A model generated the notes under the pieces. It had not been told where the DNA came from and did no database searches. It saw only the letters and a list, made by a program, of their open reading frames with translations. The translations under genes and the position numbers were made by a program. Below are positions 33,827 to 45,606 of a stretch of DNA of 64,000 nt, one piece after another. Position 1 is the first letter of the stretch, and every line of letters starts with the position of its first letter. This stretch comes from Hawksworthiomyces lignivorus (Eukaryota > Ascomycota > Sordariomycetes > Ophiostomatales > Ophiostomataceae), in the NCBI GenBank assembly GCA_002917075.1, contig NTMA01000021.1, forward strand, positions 675,417 to 739,416, in the 5' to 3' direction.

Positions 33827-35445
33827 ATGTCGGGTCCAGCGCTCAACTTTGTGACCTTCAACCAGGACCACAGCTGCCTGGCGGTTGGCACTTCCAAGGG
33901 TTTCCGCATCTACCATACTGATCCATTTTCCAAGATCTTCAGCAGCGATGATGGCAGTGTTTCGATTATCGAGATGCTTTTTTCGACTTCCCTGGTGGCC
34001 ATGGTCCTGTCGCCACGGCACCTCGTGATCCAGAATACCAAGGTTTGTTTGAGGAAATCTGGCATTTGGAAGCTGTGGAGAAAAAAGAGAAGACAAACAA
34101 GAAGACTCGAATAGATGCCATGGGCTTCGCTTGCTAACTATTTTCCCTTAGCGGGCCTCCGTCATCTGCGAGCTCACATTTCCATCGGCTGTGCTCGCTG
34201 TCCGGCTCAACCGAAAGCGCCTTGCTGTCGTCCTCGAGGATGAGATCTACCTCTATGACATTGCCAACATGAGCCTTCTCTACACCATCGCGACGTCACC
34301 AAATCCTAGCGCCATATGTGGTCTGTCCCCCTCGTCTGAAAACTGCTATATCGCCTACCCCTTACCCAAACCCCGCGAGGACCGCGACGAGAAACGCCCT
34401 TCACATGCACCGCCCCTGTCTGCCTATGTACCACCAACTTCTGGCGAGGTTCTAATCTTCGACACTATAACCCTCAAGGCTGTCAACGTGATTGAAGCAC
34501 ACCGGACCCCGCTCTGCTGCATCGCGCTCAACAGCGACGGCACCTTGCTGGCGACTGCGTCAGAGACCGGCACTATCATTCGTGTATTCAGCGTGCCGAA
34601 GGGCCAAAAGCTCTACCAGTTCCGTCGCGGCACTTACCCATCGACAATCTACAGTATGTCATTCAACCAAGACTCTTCACTGCTATGTGTCTCCTCGACG
34701 TCGGACACGGTACACATTTTCCGTCTCGGCGGGCCTCTGGGAGCGCCGGGGGCAGGTGGAGGCAGCCTCGCCACCCCGTCCGCAGTTACCAGCACGAGCG
34801 TGGAGTCCGGGTCGCCCCGTCAGGATCGGTGGGCGCGGGCGCGCAGCCACGATAGTTTCAATGAATCCCCCGGCAGTGCCACTGGTTCACCACGCAGCGA
34901 CGCGGCTGATTCGATAGCACATGGCGGACCCGGCAGCAGTCGAGACGGCGGTCCCCCTGGCCAAAGAAGGCAGAGTGGTTCGTTTAGCAGTATGTTACGA
35001 CGCTCTTCACAGATTATGGGCCGAAGCGTGGCCGGGGTGGTTGGCTCCTATCTGCCGCAGACCGTCACCGAAATATGGGAACCGCTGCGCGACTTCGCCT
35101 ACATCAAGATTCCCAAGGTCGGGGCAAGCCTGTCGCCGAAATCTGGCGCCTCGGGGCCGACCACTAGTACGTTGAGCGGCAGTACCGGATACTCGAATGG
35201 GCCGCTACGGAGCGTAGTGGCAATGAGTAGCAATAGTCCGCAAGTCATGGTCGTCACGAGTGATGGTAGTTTCAATATCTTCAACATCGACATGGAGAAT
35301 GGAGGCGAGGGCTTTTTGGCCAAGCAATTTTCGTATGTTTCCAATCTTAGTCGTTCCATATCGCTTGCGATATATCTGCTGACAAGCCTGGTACAGGATC
35401 TTAGATGGAGACGATCGGTTGGACGCCTCTTCCTACGGCCCCTGA
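33827..35445 (+). CDS. atg18: Autophagy-related PROPPIN Atg18
   Basis: Exons 33827-34042, 34152-35332 and 35397-35445 give 481 residues. The start [20 protein letters not shown] is the typical PROPPIN N-terminus, and no earlier in-frame ATG exists in the open upstream stretch. The seven-bladed WD40-like propeller is recognisable, and the phosphoinositide-binding FRRG motif lies at about residues 229-232 ([15 protein letters not shown]). A Ser/Gly/Pro-rich loop (about 270-345) between blades is expanded, as usual in fungal Atg18. The last exon is short ([16 protein letters not shown]), but its position and Asp-rich ending fit the family. Atg18 binds PI3P and PI(3,5)P2 and with Atg2 supports phagophore growth and also vacuole size control. 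The first intron starts GTTTGT, less usual here. Alternative reading without the last intron would give a longer frame to 35654 with no family resemblance, so I reject it. Confidence 0.94.
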
Positions 35446-36187
35446 GTGAAAGTGAAAACAGACTTGACGCATGTATGCCATGTTCAAGGTTGTATATAGA
35501 ACAACCAAAAAGTTTCCGCCCTACTAAACTTTTATGGATTCTTCTACGAGTTTCTGCTCCTCGTTTCAATTCTTTCTCCTTTTCTAAGCGATGTACGGCC
35601 CGAGGATGCCAAAGGCGTCCGCTCCCGCATTCACGTGGCGTTTTATTTGGGTAAATTGTCTCTTTTGGGATAGGCTTTGAAGATTATGGTTTGACACAAC
35701 TAATATCTCATCCTCGTTTTGAAATTTCCTTAATTTTGTGCTTCTCCAGCAGTTGAAGTGCAAGCATATATATTACTACCGCTCTATGCAATCAAACTTG
35801 ATGGCTTGTTTCCCAGACATATACCACATTGAGCTCGTATGATTAAACATAAAACCCGATCCACGTATTCAAAATATATATGGGTGCTTCCACGTGTTAT
35901 TCCAACCAAGCGTCCCAATGTGCTTCTCAAATGTTCTACGGCACGTTATACACATACATCTCATCGTATCTCCCAAAAGACCATAGCAAAATACAAACTC
36001 CAGAATAGCAACGGTCGCGCAGTAAGAGAATCCCGGCAGACAAATGATAAAACCAACTTCCGGAAATCCGACCCATCCTCGTCATTACACATAAACCATT
36101 TCCAATAGCCCATTGTGGCACCACGTAAACATGTCCGTTTCTTTCCTATCTTCCAAACGCGGAGAGTCCGAATATCCGAATATTTCG
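35446..36187. other. Intergenic stretch between convergent genes
   Basis: It holds the 3' flanks of atg18 (+) and the phosphatase gene (-). AT-rich with no coding signal I can support. Confidence 0.5.
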
Positions 36188-38428
36188 TCACCGCACATAT
36201 GGCTGGTTCATTAAAGCCACCTCGCGCGCGATCTCCCCCCACTCAAGCTCTCTTTTGAATGGCACTTCCTTGTTCGGCGTTATAGTGTTTTTGAGCTTGG
36301 TATCTCGCTGCAACAGCTCTTCCCACTTAAGAAGCTCGTAGATAAACCGTAGATGTGGCTGAATAATGACATTAAGGCGCCGAGCCCGCACAAAGCAGTA
36401 GGCCCTCGGCAAAGAGATATTCATAGACCGCATCACCTCAGCGATGCAAATCGTAGCACTCCGAGATACGCCTACACGACAGTGTACGAGCGTTGCGGTA
36501 CCCTTTTTCCGCCCGCGCTCTGAGAATATATAATTATTAGTAAATCGGCGACAAACATTAACACAAGAGAAAATATACGAAACCAGCTTACCTATAAAAT
36601 CAAGGCATCTTTCAAACTCATCTGTAAGAGGGTCGATGCCGTTGTCTTGAACGCCCTGCACGGCACACACATTCTCCTCTCCCCAGTCTTCCAAATCACC
36701 ATCTCGCCACATAGCCATCTCGCCCACGCTCAGAATCTGCGTTATCCCAAGCTCCCTCAATAATTCCGGGTTGTTTGCATGATTTAGGTTTCCTAGGTAC
36801 ATATAGTCAAGGACCCTGCTCGGTAACGATCCGTCTAGCGCCGAAAACCACTTTGGCTCATTTTGGGTCATGGCTGTGATCGTCTGTAGCTCCTTGTCTA
36901 CGCATATCGGCGACTCAAATAGGAGTCGAGGCGCTAGCGCCGTTAGAAGTGCAACATCGGTCGGGTAAGCGAAGAAGTTGCGTCCCACTGTCGTGTGCAG
37001 ATTTAACCACGCTTCGGGGATGGGGCGTCCAGTGCTATAGCTGAAATACGCGATCCCAAGCATCGTCGATTCGGTATATCCATCGGCGCAATGGATGAGA
37101 ATCCTTTTTGGTTGGCGACCAATCGTCTCAGACGCCAAATCAAGTGAGTCGGACATGTTGGTGTCCATGGCTTCGTCGATACTCGCATTGTCGAACTCGG
37201 TCGATGGAGTGGAGGCAGGCGGCGACGTACCGCTGGCCAAGTGGTAGATCCACTTGCACGTCTCTAAAATAGCATCTGCTTCGGTCTGAGACCAGGTTGG
37301 TGGTAAAACAGTGCCCGATGAAGGAAAGTCTAGGTAGATCTTTCGGCCGGCTGGTATATCCGTTCCGGCCAGAACGCGCAGAGCAGCTGGATTCAAGTGC
37401 CCGAGATCGCTGCATTCAATTAAGATGTCGTATGCATCTTCGTCTTCTGAATGCGGCTCGGGGGTGGGGCCAAGCCATACATTGTGAGAGATCTCAGAGG
37501 CCATGGTCATGGTGTACATCTCCCTTCTCTCTTGGTGGAAGAAATCGAGAACATTGCCAGTGAGACATCCATCCGAATCAACAGCAACAATCTGTGGATA
37601 TGATCTTTCAAATGTAGAAAAGGCACTTTTGCATATAAAAGTGTTGTACACAGGCAACATATGCCCTTCAAGGTCGTGCTTGTCTCTCCAGGCCTGCTGG
37701 GCTGCCGCAATGTCCCAGCTGAGCTTTTCAACGGCAGCTTCATCGTCTCCGTATACAATTATGTCAGACGTCATGGCCGTTTTGGCGGCCTGAATCTGGA
37801 AATTTCTCACAGAGAAGCCTTCTTTCGGGTCTGCATCGAGGAACTCTGCCGTCACTCCGAGCTGGATGAACTCATCTGGCGCAATTGCTCCCTTCAAACG
37901 AGATTTATGCAATTGGCCATCTGCCTTGACGACTGTCAAGCCTCGCAAGCAACATGGTGTAGCCCGTGTAGTTCGGCGACGCTGAGAAAAGAACGCTTGC
38001 TGCATGTGGTTGCTCGGATGCAGGCCATGGAACCAGGGGAAAACAAGAGAAGGATCTGGTAGTGGTTGTCGTGAGATGTAGTCAAGAGCAGCCGCTACAC
38101 CGGCGGCATCAATGAGATATAGAGCCAGCTCGCCGTGCTCAACGCGGGGATATGAATCTGGTGGATACAAAAGAGACCGTGGCAGGTGGTCGGAGTTAGG
38201 TGGTGAAGGAGACGGTGATGGGTTAGCTACAGCACCTGGTGGTCCAGGAGGACATACAGGGATGTGCTTGTTTGGAATGGGAGGCAGTGGCTGCGAATGT
38301 GATGGTGTTGATGTTGATGACTGGTTGCTCATAGCATCCATATCCAGGCTAATGCCAGATCCTAGTGTAGAAATGCCCGAAGAGGCACGGTGCGGAGGCA
38401 CCGGCCTTGTCAGGGCGATTGTGGCCAT
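36188..38428 (-). CDS. pps1: Pps1-like dual-specificity protein phosphatase
   Basis: Two exons, 38428-36592 and 36519-36188, give 722 residues. The 72-nt intron (36591-36520; GTAAGC...CTCAG) is a multiple of three and has no stop, so an unspliced 746-residue reading is also open; splicing gives IERGRKKGTATLVHCRVG, which fits the family. The active-site loop is HCRVGVSRSAT (HCx5R) near residue 630, preceded by the general DSP substrate region with the catalytic Asp plausibly in VQDNGIDPLTD. A second, central module around residue 455 carries ILIHCADGYTESTMLG, an HCx5(no Arg) loop that resembles a degenerate phosphatase domain; this two-part layout is known from yeast Pps1. The N-terminus is Ser/Pro-rich. 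Pps1 family members act on phosphotyrosine and phosphothreonine targets in cell-cycle and stress control. The start ATG is in a good context (GTGGCCATGG read from the other strand). Confidence 0.9.
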   Translation of the reverse strand: MATIALTRPVPPHRASSGISTLGSGISLDMDAMSNQSSTSTPSHSQPLPPIPNKHIPVCPPGPPGAVANPSPSPSPPNSDHLPRSLLYPPDSYPRVEHGELALYLIDAAGVAAALDYISRQPLPDPSLVFPWFHGLHPSNHMQQAFFSQRRRTTRATPCCLRGLTVVKADGQLHKSRLKGAIAPDEFIQLGVTAEFLDADPKEGFSVRNFQIQAAKTAMTSDIIVYGDDEAAVEKLSWDIAAAQQAWRDKHDLEGHMLPVYNTFICKSAFSTFERSYPQIVAVDSDGCLTGNVLDFFHQERREMYTMTMASEISHNVWLGPTPEPHSEDEDAYDILIECSDLGHLNPAALRVLAGTDIPAGRKIYLDFPSSGTVLPPTWSQTEADAILETCKWIYHLASGTSPPASTPSTEFDNASIDEAMDTNMSDSLDLASETIGRQPKRILIHCADGYTESTMLGIAYFSYSTGRPIPEAWLNLHTTVGRNFFAYPTDVALLTALAPRLLFESPICVDKELQTITAMTQNEPKWFSALDGSLPSRVLDYMYLGNLNHANNPELLRELGITQILSVGEMAMWRDGDLEDWGEENVCAVQGVQDNGIDPLTDEFERCLDFIGKLVSYIFSCVNVCRRFTNNYIFSERGRKKGTATLVHCRVGVSRSATICIAEVMRSMNISLPRAYCFVRARRLNVIIQPHLRFIYELLKWEELLQRDTKLKNTITPNKEVPFKRELEWGEIAREVALMNQPYVR

Positions 38429-40707
38429 GGGGTGATGTGGGAAACGGGCTCGTCAAGAGAAGATGAAGTATGCGTGTTGAAATAAAGGGACCGGGGAGAA
38501 CGGTAAGAGCCGTCTAGACCGAGATGTAAATGCAGAGCAATAAGAGAGGAAGTAAGAAACAGACAAAGGCGCCTGCGTGAAGACAGACCGAGTGGCCTGT
38601 GGGAATTTGCTTAACCTAGAAGGCTATAAGAAGGCGCCTTGATGAGAGAAAAGCGGCAACCGGGCGGATTGTTTTCCTGTATGTTTATCTGTAAGTGTCT
38701 CACCCAAAGATCTTAATTAACTGTACGTTATTCTGCGCGCAGTCAATTCTCCGAATTTCTTATTAGGAGATCTAAATAATAAGAACAACAAAGAAGTGAT
38801 AAAGATGGTGAGAGGGGCAGTCCTGCTATTTGGGAGCGATGAGGAAGATACCGCGCAGAGACGATGAAGAAATCCACAAAACATACAGCCTGGTTCCTGA
38901 CAGGAAGGGATTGCCTTATCGCACATCCCTGGTTGACACAAGAAAGGAAGAGCAGCAGCTAAGGATGGAGGGAGATACAGCGGCAGATAAGGGGGCGCCA
39001 AAGCGGAACGAGAACAAAGGAAGGAAGAAGAGTCTCGGAACACCGTGGGTGAAAGCGAAAGCGACAGCGACACCCCTTATGAGGCAATTGATGGGGCTGC
39101 ACTGTTGTAGTGGTCCTTAGGTGAGAACAGCAGCAATGATGATGGCGATGAGCGATCTGGTTTGGGTTGGGGTGTGATGGCACGAGACAGAGAGGAGATG
39201 AAACAATAAAAAAGAACAGGACTAGAAAGAAAAGACGGGTAGAGGAGAGTGTGTCAATTGTTTGTGCTAATGCTGCACAGGCGAGAAGATGGGTGGCCGC
39301 GAAAGCTCTGAGGTGACGCAGTGAAACAGGCGACGACAGCGACTGTGCCGACAGAAAAGACGAGAAGTGGACTGACGAATGGGAACAGTGCCCGCATGCT
39401 CTGGGGGGTTTGAAGTGAAGAGAGATGAGAGAGGGACGCAGTGACGATGAGAGGGTTTTCTAGAATTGGAGGACGCAAAAGAGCCAAAAGAGAAGACTGA
39501 TAAGGCTGATGAAGCGAACAATATGTCAAGTGTCACAAAATGTACCGAGAGATATGTATCTACAAAATAGGCTCGATAAAGAAGAAGATGGTAGGCGTCA
39601 AACAAAGTCCCCAGTCAAAATACACGAACAGCAGGAAAGTGAGAAAAACACTGTACGAGAAGTCTCTCTTCCTCTAATGTGTGTACTTGAGGAGGCAGCG
39701 CTGCGTCGAGAGCAGATAAGAGGATCAAGCAGCTGCAGGCGAATCACAGCAGAGCGCAGCAGAGCTCTGCATGTTTGTTGGCTGCAAGGAGATGCAGCGA
39801 GCGGGGGATGGTGCCAATGGGGAGGCAATGCCGGCCTCCATTACATCGGCCCCGCTTCTCTAGGGCGGGTAAGCAATTGAAATGGGGTAGGGGAGTTTTC
39901 TACAGCGGGACGGTTCTAGAGCGGTAGCAGATCGATGGCCCTAATGGAAGGTTGCTGAGTACGGCTATGGCATTGTGCAATGAGGCCTGGAAGTATTTGG
40001 TGGTCATCTGAGGGTTGAAGAACAGGCTAGCTGGGGGACTTACTATTTGGTGCTATCTTAAGCTATTTATGGGCTGGCTGGAATTACTGAGAGTGCCTTT
40101 TGAGCGCTTTCTTGTTGAGGGCAAAGGTCCGCCAAACTTGGGCCAGATGAAAGGGAGACTGCTTAAATCAAATGTAGGAGCAAACTGCATGTTCCGGGGA
40201 GCTTTGAGCTTTGAGCTGGAAACTAAATTTGGTGCGGAGCACGGAACTTGTTGCAGTAGTGCATCTTACACGTCGGCCGACGGCTTGATGCCGTGATCCC
40301 CATTTCCCTTTTGCTTTGGAGAGATTTGAATTCCCAGCCTCCTAGTGCCAAGCTACTTCTGCACAATAACTTAAATCAACTTACGTACATAAGTCATGTT
40401 TCCTTGCTTCGGTGCTGCTATAATCTTGAATGTTACTGTGCTGTGCAATTATTTCGTACGTTGTCCGCAGTATTTATTACGTGTACCTTCAGCATGCACT
40501 TCATATTATAGCTGCAGTGTTGTGGTCAGGTGCCGAGAACTCAGTGATGCAATCAATGACCCACATTTCCGCCTCAGGCACCAAGAATTGTTATTCCCAG
40601 TAGAAGTCCGTACATCTTTCTTGCGCCGACCTTCGCGGCGGACGCCTAACTTATCACGTCGCTTGGCCACTTCAACATCGACCTCTGTCTTACTGTTCCG
40701 GATCGCT
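38429..40707. other. Intergenic stretch between divergent genes
   Basis: About 2.3 kb between the phosphatase (-) and the OPT transporter (+), so it should contain both promoters. Open frames (for example 40015-40296 and 39254-39605) show no conserved text. Purine-rich in the first half, CT-rich on the other strand. No RNA gene recognised. Confidence 0.5.
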
Positions 40708-43052
40708 ATGAGGCCATCCATAGAACAACCGTCGGCATCCGACTCCCACCACCTCACGGTGCGTGGCCTGGCCGTCGGCCTGGCAGTCGGCCTGGTCATT
40801 TGCTGTTCCAACATGTACTTCGGCCTCCAGACTGGATTTATAAGCACAATGTCACTGCCCTCAAGCCTTCTTGGCTTTGGCATTTTCAAAGCTGTAGCCC
40901 GCCATCTCTCCTATCCGTTCTCGCCGGTCGAAAATGTTCTGGTACAGACCGTCGCCGGCAGCATGGCCATCGCCCCACTGGGTTCCGGCTTTGTCGGCGT
41001 GCTTCCGGCCATGAATTATCTTCTTAATCCAGACGAATTAGGACCTATCAACTTATCGCTGGTGAAGATGATCCTGTGGTCGCTGGGCCTTTGCTATTTT
41101 GGCGTCCTATTTGCCGTGCCTCTGTGTGTTTCTTGATCACCTTCTTTCTTTTGACCGAGTCAAGTTTCTTTGTGCTAACATCGCATAGGCGGCGCCAAGT
41201 CATCATCCGCGAGAAGCTCAAATTCCCAAGCGGCTTCAGCACGGCCGTGTTGATTGGCATCCTCCATGGGAGGAAAAGGAAGCTTGGCACAGGAAACATT
41301 CCTTCCGACTTTGCTAGTTTAGCTGGTGAAGAGACCACTTTCCCTTCTCTTCCTGGGCCCCCTGCCGCGGTCGATGGTTCTGCCGACGCCGCAAGTGACC
41401 GGGACCCGGTCTCGGAGCATGAGATTCGCCGCCGGGAGGAATGGCGGTCAAATTTGCGGCTGCTCCTTGTGTGCTTCTTGGTTTCTGGTCTCTTCACACT
41501 TGCCACGTACTTTTTCCCAGCCCTCCGAAACCTGCCAATCTTTGGCTACGCCGCCGCCAGCTCGTGGCTCTGGACCTTCAATCCTAGCCTTGCTTACATT
41601 GGCCAAGGCGTCATCATGGGTCCATCTACTACTATGCACATGCTTCTAGGTGCTGTTATCGGATGGGCTGTTCTTTCGCCGCTCGCGAAGTACCGCGGCT
41701 GGGCACCTGGTCCCATCGAAGATTGGGAGACCGGAAGTAAAGGTTGGATTGTGTGGATTTCGATTGCTATCATGCTTGCTGATGGAATTGTCAGCCTCAC
41801 CCATATTTCTGTGCGCTCTGCTATTCAGTTCTGGCCTGAGACGCGCACGGCTATTATCAACGGCCTTCCGCAGGGTGTCGTCACGCGACTGCTTCGGAAG
41901 CAAGATACGGCGGGGTATACGGCGGTCAATAACTCGGATGAAGCAGTCGAAGTGCCAGAAAGCCCTCTGTCTGATTTTGCCACGCCGGTTACCGGCCTTG
42001 CTGATGAGCAGGAAGGCTTTGATGCCGAGGACGAGCGGTTTGGGGAGGATCGTTCTGAAAAGGACGCTCCGGCAGACCAACAGATTGGAGCCAAAACTGT
42101 GGTCATTGGCCTGCTCTTGTCAATTCTCTTTTGCATAGCCTGCATTCGCATTACATTTGGCGCACTTATTCCTCTGTATGCCACAGTAATTTCGATTCTG
42201 ATGGCTCTAGTCCTTAGCATAATGGGCGTCCGGGCGCTTGGAGAGACGGATCTCAATCCTGTGTCAGGTATCTCCAAGCTAACCCAGCTCTTTTTTGCTT
42301 TGATCGTTCCGCGGTCCGACAAGGCTAGCGTTCTTATCAACTTGGTCGCTGGCGCGGTGTCTGAGGCAGGCGCCCTTCAGGCAGGTGAGCTCATGCAGGA
42401 TCTCAAGACCGGCCATCTGCTAGGGGCTGCACCAAGCGCGCAGTTCTGGGGCCAAGTGATCGGCACCAGCGTCGGCGCGATAGTCAGCGCCTTTCTATAC
42501 AAACTGTACACATCCGCCTACGAGATACCCTCTGATCTCTTCCAGATCCCCACAGGCTACGTGTGGATTTTCACTGCCCGCCTGGTGACGGGCAAAGGCC
42601 TGCCCGCGATGGCGGGCGAGTGGGCCATCGGTGCTGCCATTCTCTTTTCCATCATAACGCTGGTGAGAATACATACTGCAAGCAAAAGCTGGCATGCTTA
42701 TATTCCAGGAGGTATCGCCGTCGCCATTGGTAAGTTCTGTTCTCACCAAATTCAGCCTGCCCTTTCTGGTTGGCATCGTCTAATTTTGAAACAGGGATGT
42801 ACAATGTACCGTCGTTCACACTGGCCCGCACAGTCGGTGGCCTTATATCTTTGTACTGGAGACTATCAGAGCGAGATGAGACTAAGGCCATTGTACTTGC
42901 GTCGGTAAGTTGCTGCTTCCGTAATTTATGATCGATTTTTTCGAGTCCCTTGCTCATCCTACTGACATCAAATACAGGGGTTTATCCTTGGTGAGGGTTT
43001 CTTGAGCGTCGTTAACCTTTGCCTACAAAGTGCCGGTGTCCCTCACTACTAG
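40708..43052 (+). CDS. OPT superfamily oligopeptide/metal-chelate transporter
   Basis: Four exons, 40708-41123, 41189-42729, 42795-42904 and 42978-43052, give 713 residues with all phases matching. About 14 to 16 hydrophobic segments are visible. The family signature is clear: NMYFGLQTGFISTMSLPSSL near residue 35, a conserved PxxxPVE-like motif (YPFSPVENVLVQTVAGSMAI), KFPSGFSTAVLIG after the first intron, IGQGVIMGPSTTMHMLLGA, and VSEAGALQAGELMQDLKTGH near residue 555. A long acidic loop (about 360-420) lies between the two halves. It is closest in style to the yeast Ygl114w type, not the classical peptide transporters Opt1/Opt2. Members move small peptides or metal chelates using proton gradients; the substrate is not known. 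The upstream frame is open beyond 40708, but that text is not family-like, so I start at the ATG giving MRPSIEQPSASDSHHLTVRG. Confidence 0.92.
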
Positions 43053-43330
43053 TTAACTTCTACCTACCATTTGTTTGGTATTCTTACCACCGGTTTGGGC
43101 TCGGCAGGTTATGGACAGCATCATAGAGTAGCGTTTACGTTTATCTTTCCAACTAGATGTGCAAAGCACAGTTATAGAGCATCATGGAGAATAGTTCTCT
43201 TTATACCTAGCGTTCGGTAATTTCTAATGAGCAGTTGCACAAAATGACATCCCATCGCAGAAACGTTGCCGAACTCAATGCATGTTACATATTGCTAGTT
43301 CTAAACGCTACGTGCCTGATTTTGTCCACC

Positions 43331-45134
43331 TTATCTCAATGCCCATGACTGCTGTTCCCGGGTCGAGTTTCTAGACCAATTCAGCTGTAGAGTCAAGGCA
43401 CGCGGGTTATCTGAAGCAGTAGCGAAGATGACTTCCCCAGACACCTCGCGGCTGTCTGTCTCTTTCAAGGGTTTCGAGTGTGACCTGTTGATAAGAAGGC
43501 ATTGCTTCCAGTGCGTCTCTTTGCCGAACGGCCCAGTCGTAAACGACACACGATCTCGGCCAGCAGCGGCCCAGGATTGCGCTGTCGAATCAACAGGCTC
43601 AATATTCTTGGCTCGCGACGAGCCAAAGTAGATATCGAACCAGATGAGGAACCCATCCAGCGACTCTGCGTCCTTCGAGAGAGTTGTCTTCCACTTGGCG
43701 CTAAACACGAGGTCCTCCACCTTGACTGTGTGGAGGTCCAGATGACGGAACATAGACATGGTGCCAGCGATGGTCTTCTCAGGCATCACTAGTGCTCGCA
43801 CATCGTCATAGATGCCAGCCTGCATCGCCTTCATATCAAAACCGTATACGTCGCGCCAAAATGTTATGGCGTCGGACACGTATTCAGGGTCACACACTGG
43901 CGCAATGAATAAAGATGCGTGGCTAGGTACCAGCAAGCCATCAGGGCTCAGGTACTTGTCACGCGCATAAAGGACACTAGGTAGCATAGCCTCGTAGAGC
44001 AGGCCGTAGCCCATCCACTCACTGACGATAATGTCCACCTTCTCTACAGGAAGCTTGACATCCTCGATCAAGCCTTTGAGGCAAGTGATCTGGTCGGCCA
44101 GTCCGTTGTGGAAGATGTTCTCACGCGCCTTGTTGATAATCTCAGACCGGTCCACGGCAATGACAAGCTTGGCTCCCGCCTTGGCACAGAACATGCTCAA
44201 GATGCCAGTTCCACAGCCAATGTCCAGAACCGTTTTTCCTACAAAAAGATGCTTGTTCTCGTAGATAAAGTCACGGTACGAATCCGTACGTATGGTGTCT
44301 TTCAGCATTGTTTCATGAATGTCTAGAAGACTGTCAATAATTATTCTGCTTCGATCGACTTTCGCGCCTTTCCAGCCGCCAGAATTATTGGTACGCACCG
44401 TTGTGGGAATAAGACTGAAAATAGTAGTCCGAAGTACCAATCGGCTCTCCGCTGTCAGATTTCGGCGTTGCTGCGTCTTTCGAGGGCTTCTGCTGGTCCT
44501 CATCGACGCCCCAACGCTGGTCGAGAGTCTGCTGGACAGCAAGGCGATAATTTTCAAATTTCCTAGTCAGGCTTTCGAGCTCAGAGCGAAGCTCTTCATT
44601 TTTTTGCTTTATCTCGCCGACCAGTGAGGTGTTGGTCTCATTTCCACCTGTCTCAAGGGCCACGGCATTTTGCTGTGGCGGCGGAAGGCTATCCAGACAC
44701 AAGATCAGAGCGTCATCATCCAACACTGGTCTGAGATAATCGTCACTGCTGATATCTGCTACAGAGATATCGCTAGATACTGGAGATCCCTCATGCACAC
44801 GCCGGCGAACTATAAAAAAATAAGTAAGCCGCTATATTGGATGTCTCGACTTTCCTCCCCGCTGTTGCCAGCTGGGTCACGATGAAGCAAACTCACTGAA
44901 GTTGATCAGCTTGACGCTGCCATAAAAGTCCAGACCAAGTCGGTCTCGAATAGCTATGAAGTCAAAATTGTGCTCGTCTTTACAATAAGCAAGCATAGAG
45001 ACAGCATCCGAGAAGACGCGGTCGTCCAGCAGAGAGATGATAACTAGAGGCTCTTCGCCGTCCTCTGGGTTAGCATCGAGCCATCCTTCTTCATCCGACG
45101 ACTCAGAGCTGCTCTGGAATTCGCGTTCGGACAT
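43331..45134 (-). CDS. rmtB: PRMT3-type protein arginine N-methyltransferase
   Basis: Exons 45134-44897, 44809-44399 and 44322-43331 give 546 residues, phases consistent. The SAM-binding motif I is VLDIGCGTGILSMFCAKAGA near residues 248-267, the double-E loop SEWMGYGLLYEAML follows near 310, and the THW motif (GKETHWKQCLL) is near 490, all as in class I PRMTs. The N-terminal 80 residues align by pattern to the PRMT3 zinc-finger region (LAYCKDEHNFDFIAIRDRL), but the first Cys pair is replaced (ISLLDDRVF), so only one Cys and one His of the C2H2 set remain. A coiled-coil segment (SLVGEIKQKNEELRSELESL) near residue 155 links the two. PRMT3 asymmetrically dimethylates arginines, best known on ribosomal protein uS5, in the cytosol. 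The symbol follows the Aspergillus PRMT3 homologue naming. Convergent with the OPT transporter gene. Confidence 0.92.
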
Positions 45135-45606
45135 TGTGCCCGTGATTCTAAAAATTGGTCTTTTTGTCTTTGAAATTGATATGTTTCTTGCGTGTTTTCT
45201 TTGGTTGTTTTATTTCTCTTTTTTTTTGTCCACCGCTTCCGTGCGAATTTAGCTTCGTCTTCGATTTTTCATACAATTTTTTTTTTTTTCCCTTTTTATT
45301 TCGGTTTTGGATACCACTGTCTGGATTTTATTTTCATCGGCTTTTACATCTGCGAATGAGAGCTTGCCTAGCGTCTCTTAAGGCACGATACCAGTCGCAT
45401 TTGAGTGTCGCTTACATTTTGTGAAGTTCTCAACTACTGACTTAATCGGAATTTTGTGTACAAGAGTGCCGCTATTCAATTTCCTCATCGACTGTCAAGA
45501 TGCAAGCACAAGGTAGGTATCATACACATATAAAAGAGAACAGTAAAGGGCTTTCGTCTGTCGAGCACTAATGAGCACCAAATGCTTTTTTTCTGCCAGT
45601 AATAAT
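45135..45606. other. Intergenic stretch, promoter of the PRMT3-type gene
   Basis: It lies between two minus-strand genes and should hold the methyltransferase promoter and the uso1 3' end. T-rich runs occur near 45215-45230 and 45281-45294. A plus-strand ATG with a splice-donor-like sequence right behind it (45500-45520) is noted but not called. Confidence 0.45.

Noticed and set aside
35397..35654. Longer C-terminal reading of atg18 through the last intron
   Set aside because: The intron has GTATGT and ACAG and its removal gives the typical Asp-rich Atg18 ending; the unspliced text has no family likeness.
40310..40370. tRNA-like text (TTTGAATTCCCAGCC)
   Set aside because: It resembles a T-arm on one strand, but no A-box, acceptor stem or anticodon arm could be built around it.
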